Part shown: positions 16,081 through 19,440 of the stretch, piece after piece | Layout: each line of letters begins with the position of its first letter | Position numbering within the stretch: position 1 is the first letter of the stretch | Assembly (NCBI GenBank): GCA_017545095.1 | Contig: JAFYCU010000224.1 | Coordinates: forward strand, 1 to 19,440 | Length of the DNA stretch: 19,440 bases | From: Muribaculaceae bacterium | GTDB lineage: Bacteria > Bacteroidota > Bacteroidia > Bacteroidales > Muribaculaceae | Reading direction: 5' to 3' | Position numbers and translations under genes: made by a program | The notes under the pieces: model-generated | What the model saw: only the letters and a program-made list of their open reading frames with translations | What the model was told of the DNA's origin: nothing | Databases searched by the model: none

Positions 16081-16925
16081 TTCACGTTAACCTCCTCAAT
16101 GGCGGTGGGATTGGGGTTCAGCACTTGCAACTTGTCCATACAGAAGTACTTGGCAGTGTTGATGCCCCAGTCACCTTTGTCGCTCGAGTCCATGGTGAAG
16201 TTAATCTGATCCACCAGCCCCAGGCTGCTCAGATCCCACCATGTCCACTGATTCACGGCCTGTAGTTGGCCGTTGTTGAAAGTAGCAAGCATAAACTCGG
16301 CCGTGCCAGTCTCGTTGCCGTTGGCATCGATACCATGGGCGATGAGCTTGAAGTAGTCGCCTTCCTGGTCGAAAGCACGAGCGAAGCCGTCGCCGTTGGT
16401 GTAGCTGTAGTAGGGCCAAGTGTGGTTGGTCACATACACACCCTGAGCCTCATACTGCTGGCCGTCGTTGAACATCACGTTGCAGGCCTCATACCCGGCT
16501 CCGACATAGTCGCTGCCATAGTAACCCACCAAGAAAGGTGCTTCGGCATCGGCTTCGGCCACGCCATTGGCTGCCACAATCTCTCCGTTCTCGGTCTTCA
16601 CACCGCCGCCAGTGATGCTGTACCACTGGTGGGCAATCCAGTTGGCGTCCACGCTGTACCAGTCGGTGTTGTCACCGCTCTTGGCGAGGGTGAAGCCGTC
16701 CCAGTAGTAACCGCCCCACGAGCCACCCAGCACGTGCGAGAAGGCAAACGGGGTGAACTCGATGTAGGGAATCTCATCGTTGTAGGTCTCGGTCCACGAG
16801 CCATCATCGTTGTAGGAAATAGTCTCAGGATTGGCAGGGTTAGTGAGGTCGAGGGTAATCACTTCCTGCGCGTTCATACTGGCCACCAACAGAGTGGCAG
16901 TTGCAAAAGTAAAAAATTTCTTCAT
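15951..16925 (-). CDS. DUF4465-family secreted protein (second paralogue) with C-terminal sorting-like tail
   Basis: The protein has 324 residues with signal peptide MKKFFTFATATLLVASMNA and no lipobox. It shares the DUF4465 pattern with its neighbour: SHVLGGSWGGYYWDGFTLAKSGD, NWIAHQWYSITGGG, and SLGLVDQINFTMDSSDKGDWGINTAKYFCMDKL. It starts 32 bases after the stop of the dockerin-bearing surface protein, with no promoter seen between them, so it belongs to the btuG-side operon. The last ~43 residues match the first paralogue with only a few substitutions, far closer than the rest of the proteins. An extracellular role in corrinoid capture is inferred from context and family, not shown by the sequence. 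Confidence 0.87.
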   Translation of the reverse strand: MKKFFTFATATLLVASMNAQEVITLDLTNPANPETISYNDDGSWTETYNDEIPYIEFTPFAFSHVLGGSWGGYYWDGFTLAKSGDNTDWYSVDANWIAHQWYSITGGGVKTENGEIVAANGVAEADAEAPFLVGYYGSDYVGAGYEACNVMFNDGQQYEAQGVYVTNHTWPYYSYTNGDGFARAFDQEGDYFKLIAHGIDANGNETGTAEFMLATFNNGQLQAVNQWTWWDLSSLGLVDQINFTMDSSDKGDWGINTAKYFCMDKLQVLNPNPTAIEEVNVNKTVADVHYVNMAGQESQQPFEGVNVVVTRYADGTTSTTKVVR

Positions 16926-16957
16926 AAAATGAATTTTAATGAGTTATAATATTTGGG

Positions 16958-18184
16958 TTATTCTTTGTGCAGGATAATGTTGATGATGGTGTTCATGTCT
17001 TCCACGTCCACCACAGTGTCGCCATTCAAGTCGGCTTGTGCCTCGGTACTTGCGTCTTGAAGCTTGTGCAGGATAACGTTGATGATGATGTTCAGATCTC
17101 CCACGTCCACCACGCCATCGCTGTTCAGGTCGCCACGCACAGCGGGGTCGGGTTCTGCCACGGCGTCGGGATGCAGGTCAATGCCGCCGCACACCTCGGT
17201 GCTGGTCTCGCCCAGCCAACCGCACTGCTGAAGCATTCCGCTATAGACTTTGATAAAATCGACTTGCTTTAGGTGCACGGGGTCGCCCTCGTCATCCACG
17301 GCCCATTCGATGTCGAAGCCCCGATTCTGGTTGTTCTGCTGTGTACCGCTCACGTAACCATAGCCATAGTCGGGGCGGTTGTCCACATAGCCCCAGCCCA
17401 AGAAGTACTGCACCCAATACTCCGTTGTTGTACCCTCGTTCACTGCATTGCCAGGCAATTTGGTGCCAGTAAAGGTGAGTGTCTCGCCCTCGGCCCAGCC
17501 GGGCCAGTAACTCTGCGTGTGGAACGAATTGCGGAACACATAACCCTCTTGCAAACTGCCCACGCTGTTGCACGTCCAACGCACATACTCGGTATCGGTG
17601 ACGAACATGTTGTTGGGGTCGGGCACTGGGGTCTTGCCTTCATAGGGTTTGTAGTAGGTGATGGTAAAATGCTTCTGTGTGCGCGGATTGTTGTAGTCGC
17701 TGCCCGCCAGTTCATACCAGGGGTCATCAGGCAGGCCGTTGCCATTCGCATCACGGCTCACCATCACAATGCCCGGCTCGCAGCTGCCACCGCTCACCTT
17801 CAGACTGTCGGAGCCGAAGGCGTTGCCAAACACCTGAAAGTCCAGTGCATCGGCTACGTTCACCACAGGGTGGTCGAAGCCGAACACCACATAGCCACCA
17901 TAACTGCCCAGACTAATCAATCCGGGCTTGACCACCGTGATGGTATCGATGATGACGGTGCCATCAAGCTTCTCCATGCGGCGAACGCTGTCGAGACCGC
18001 AGATGGCTTTCTCCACACGAGCCATCACAGCATCGCGGCTCTCGCCCGCAGTGAACGAGGGTGAGGCATTAACAAACTGTCCCGGAGCGGGCATGAAATC
18101 ATACACCCGCGTGATGTAAGGCTTGTTCTGGCCATGCACGGCCAGTGCCGCCAGTAGGGCTAAAGCGATAATCAGTTTCTTCAT
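16958..18184 (-). CDS. Cell-surface protein of a corrinoid-uptake-type locus with C-terminal dockerin pair
   Basis: The protein has 408 residues from the ATG at 18184 (MKKLIIALALLAALAVHG signal peptide). The frame extends 21 codons upstream, through a tandem repeat, and that part is rejected. The body has aromatic, Gly-rich motifs typical of an uncharacterised Bacteroidales family that I recall beside BtuG/DUF4465 genes: YITRVYDFMPAPGQFVN, ISLGSYGGYVVFGFDHPV, MVSRDANGNGLPDDPWYELA, QYFLGWGYVDN and FIKVYSG. The last 59 residues hold two well-conserved dockerin repeats, GDLNSDGVVDVGDLNIIINV and ADLNGDTVVDVEDMNTIINI, both with intact calcium-loop Asp/Asn. It lies between the btuG-like and DUF4465 genes in one apparent operon. 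The function is unproven. Confidence 0.8.
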   Translation of the reverse strand: MKKLIIALALLAALAVHGQNKPYITRVYDFMPAPGQFVNASPSFTAGESRDAVMARVEKAICGLDSVRRMEKLDGTVIIDTITVVKPGLISLGSYGGYVVFGFDHPVVNVADALDFQVFGNAFGSDSLKVSGGSCEPGIVMVSRDANGNGLPDDPWYELAGSDYNNPRTQKHFTITYYKPYEGKTPVPDPNNMFVTDTEYVRWTCNSVGSLQEGYVFRNSFHTQSYWPGWAEGETLTFTGTKLPGNAVNEGTTTEYWVQYFLGWGYVDNRPDYGYGYVSGTQQNNQNRGFDIEWAVDDEGDPVHLKQVDFIKVYSGMLQQCGWLGETSTEVCGGIDLHPDAVAEPDPAVRGDLNSDGVVDVGDLNIIINVILHKLQDASTEAQADLNGDTVVDVEDMNTIINIILHKE

Positions 18185-18220
18185 TGTATCTAATGTTTTT
18201 ATTTCAAGTTTTGTATCTTC

Positions 18221-18262
18221 TTGCATCTCGCATCTCGCATCTTGCATCTTGCATCTTGCGTC
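18221..18262. repeat. Tandem heptamer repeat, six copies (GATGCAA/GATGCGA on the minus strand)
   Basis: Read on the minus strand it is GACGCAA, GATGCAA, GATGCAA, GATGCGA, GATGCGA, GATGCAA, starting at the base immediately after the btuG-like stop codon. It fills half of the 78-base gap to the next gene. Slippage could change the spacing. Confidence 0.95.
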
Positions 18263-19440
18263 TCATTTCTCATTCACATTTTCACCCAAGAAAACGAAAT
18301 GTGCGGGGATGTCGCCGGTGAGTAAGTCCCACTTGCGGCGGCCGTCGGGACCAAAGCAGTAGAGCCGACCAGGAGTGACGTAGTTCTTGGCATCGGTGAC
18401 CATGATATCCTTGGTAATCGGGTTCACGGCAATGCCGTAGGGCTGCACGATGGCCTGCTCGGTGCCATCGGTGATGAAATGCTCGTTCACCACACGCATC
18501 TCGCGGGTGTTGATGATTTGGTAGGTCGCCGTTCGGTAACTTTCGTTGACTTTACTGTATTCGCTGCTAATCACATAGAGTGAGTCGCCGTCCATCCACA
18601 TATTGCCCACGGGGCAGTTGAGTTGTGCCACCAGTCGCTGCTTGCGGGTGTCATAAGCATAGATGTTGCTGCCAGCGGTGTAGTAGTCGCCGCGCGACGA
18701 AATCCATAGCACCCCTCGATGGTCGGCCTTGACGTATTGCAGGTTGATGGCGATGGGGATGCGTTCCACCTCTTGAAAAGTTTCTATGTCAATCACCGAA
18801 ATGGTGTTCTCGTAGTTATTGGGATTGTATCCACCGGAATTAGCCACATAGATGCGGTTGCCCACTATCTCCAGCTCATCGGGTTGATAACCCACGAGGC
18901 AGCGGTCCACCACTTGCAGCGTGGTGGTGTCGACCTTGGCCACGTAGCCAATCTGCGACTGGCTACCATCGAGTACGGTGGCCACAGGACCGGCATAACT
19001 GGTCACATAGGCATAGCCGCCATGGAACTTGATGTAGCGGCAGTTGGGGATATCGACCTGCCCCAGACGCACCACCGTGTTCTTGTCCATGACTTCCACC
19101 TTGTTGGAGCAGTTGATCACTGCCCACAGTTTGCTGCCATAGATGCCGATGTCATTGCCCACATCGCCCAGCTCCATCACCACGCCGTAGTTCTGGGCGC
19201 GGTAGATGTAGTTGTAATACTTGCCCGTCTCGTAGTTGTAGAAGTCGATTGAAGCTTTGTTGCTGTTCATATTCCCCTCGTTGAGCAGGTAAAACCCCTT
19301 CACGCTCGTGTATTCTGGCATGGTCACGGGCACCGCATCGGGGATGTAGAGCGGCTCATCCTCGCGACACCCGGCCAACATCAGAATAATGCACAACGCA
19401 CAACGCACAATGCACAATGCCGCAATGCGGCTCTTGGTTC
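18263..19440 (-). CDS. btuG: BtuG-like YncE/DUF5074-type beta-propeller surface lipoprotein (5' end off window)
   Basis: BtuG proteins are surface lipoproteins that capture vitamin B12 and cap the BtuB TonB-dependent transporter. The sequence shows a lipobox (LMLAGC) followed by a beta-propeller with repeated blades. Recognisable motifs are KGFYLLNEGNMNSNKASIDFY, YGSKLWAVINCSNKVEVMDK, YQPDELEIVGNRIYVANSGG, NTISVIDIETFQEVERIPIA, and the family ending QPYGIAVNPITKDIMVTDAK then YCFGPDGRRKWDLLTGDIPA. The frame stays open to the right edge. A TTG at 19417 is the first possible start, but the extra residues (TKSRIAALCIVRCALCI) improve the signal peptide, so the real start probably lies outside. It heads the genes seen here; btuB would be expected upstream. 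Corrinoid specificity is inferred from family and context. Confidence 0.78.
   Translation of the reverse strand, partial: TKSRIAALCIVRCALCIILMLAGCREDEPLYIPDAVPVTMPEYTSVKGFYLLNEGNMNSNKASIDFYNYETGKYYNYIYRAQNYGVVMELGDVGNDIGIYGSKLWAVINCSNKVEVMDKNTVVRLGQVDIPNCRYIKFHGGYAYVTSYAGPVATVLDGSQSQIGYVAKVDTTTLQVVDRCLVGYQPDELEIVGNRIYVANSGGYNPNNYENTISVIDIETFQEVERIPIAINLQYVKADHRGVLWISSRGDYYTAGSNIYAYDTRKQRLVAQLNCPVGNMWMDGDSLYVISSEYSKVNESYRTATYQIINTREMRVVNEHFITDGTEQAIVQPYGIAVNPITKDIMVTDAKNYVTPGRLYCFGPDGRRKWDLLTGDIPAHFVFLGENVNEK
19376..19434. repeat. Short degenerate tandem repeat (GCATTGTGC/GTTGTGC) plus palindrome inside the signal-peptide coding region
   Basis: On the minus strand an AGAGCCGCATTGCGGC palindrome-like segment runs into GCATTGTGC, GCATTGTGC-, GTTGTGC- and GTTGTGC-type units. 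It encodes the hydrophobic core ALCIVRCALCII of the BtuG-like signal peptide. Similar units occur non-coding at 3113-3137. Confidence 0.6.

Noticed and set aside
18221..18262. Possible CRISPR-like array
   Set aside because: Repeats are 7 bases with no spacers; it is a simple tandem repeat.
18185..18262. Cobalamin riboswitch upstream of the surface protein
   Set aside because: The 78-base gap is mostly heptamer repeats and shows no B12-box-like conserved core. A riboswitch, if present, would be upstream of btuB outside the window.

Overview
The window comes from a Bacteroidales genome, most likely Muribaculaceae or a Prevotella-like relative; the family assignment is inference. The evidence is TAnnTTTG-type -7 promoter elements in front of most transcription units, Bacteroidales-restricted families (DUF4465, DKNYY, calycin-like, BspA-type LRR, BtuG-like propeller), lipoproteins with LA(S/G)C-type lipoboxes, and a C-terminal tail resembling a Bacteroidetes sorting signal. 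Conserved genes are GC-rich; the LRR gene and the intergenic regions are visibly more AT-rich.

Left part (1-6814, + strand): the 3' three quarters of rpoC with a strong intrinsic terminator, then a 625-base non-coding stretch full of small palindromes and repeat fragments. Next come an M24 Xaa-Pro aminopeptidase and a MenG/UbiE methyltransferase, probably one operon, and a lipoprotein FKBP-type peptidyl-prolyl isomerase. Between menG and the FKBP gene sits a 214-bp MITE-like element with inverted ends and an exact 8-bp target-site duplication.

Middle (6821-9600, - strand): a very acidic protein with an Arg-rich tail, translationally adjacent to a small two-helix membrane protein, then tRNA-Thr(CGU) with its terminator and a BspA-like LRR protein with a dockerin-like C-terminus. 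A near-identical ~73-bp promoter-bearing direct repeat flanks the LRR gene, so that tRNA-Thr and the LRR gene use copies of the same promoter.

9605-13453 (- strand): a three-gene cluster made of a calycin-like secreted protein with a C-terminal dockerin, an endonuclease/exonuclease/phosphatase (EEP) family secreted protein, and a six-hairpin-glycosidase-like lipoprotein (the last two overlap by one base). A divergent DKNYY lipoprotein gene follows at 13830-14570 (+).

Right part (14706-19440, - strand): this looks like the downstream half of a corrinoid (vitamin B12) uptake locus. It holds a BtuG-like beta-propeller lipoprotein (5' end outside the window), a cell-surface protein carrying a dockerin pair, and two DUF4465 proteins. 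A BtuB-type TonB receptor would be expected just beyond the right edge. The two DUF4465 genes share an almost identical 3' end plus a long inverted-repeat element downstream. No cohesin, CRISPR array, transposase gene or riboswitch was recognised. The most interesting themes are dockerin modules on three unrelated secreted proteins, a shared sorting-like tail, and repeat-driven rearrangement (MITE, promoter duplication, short tandem repeats around btuG).
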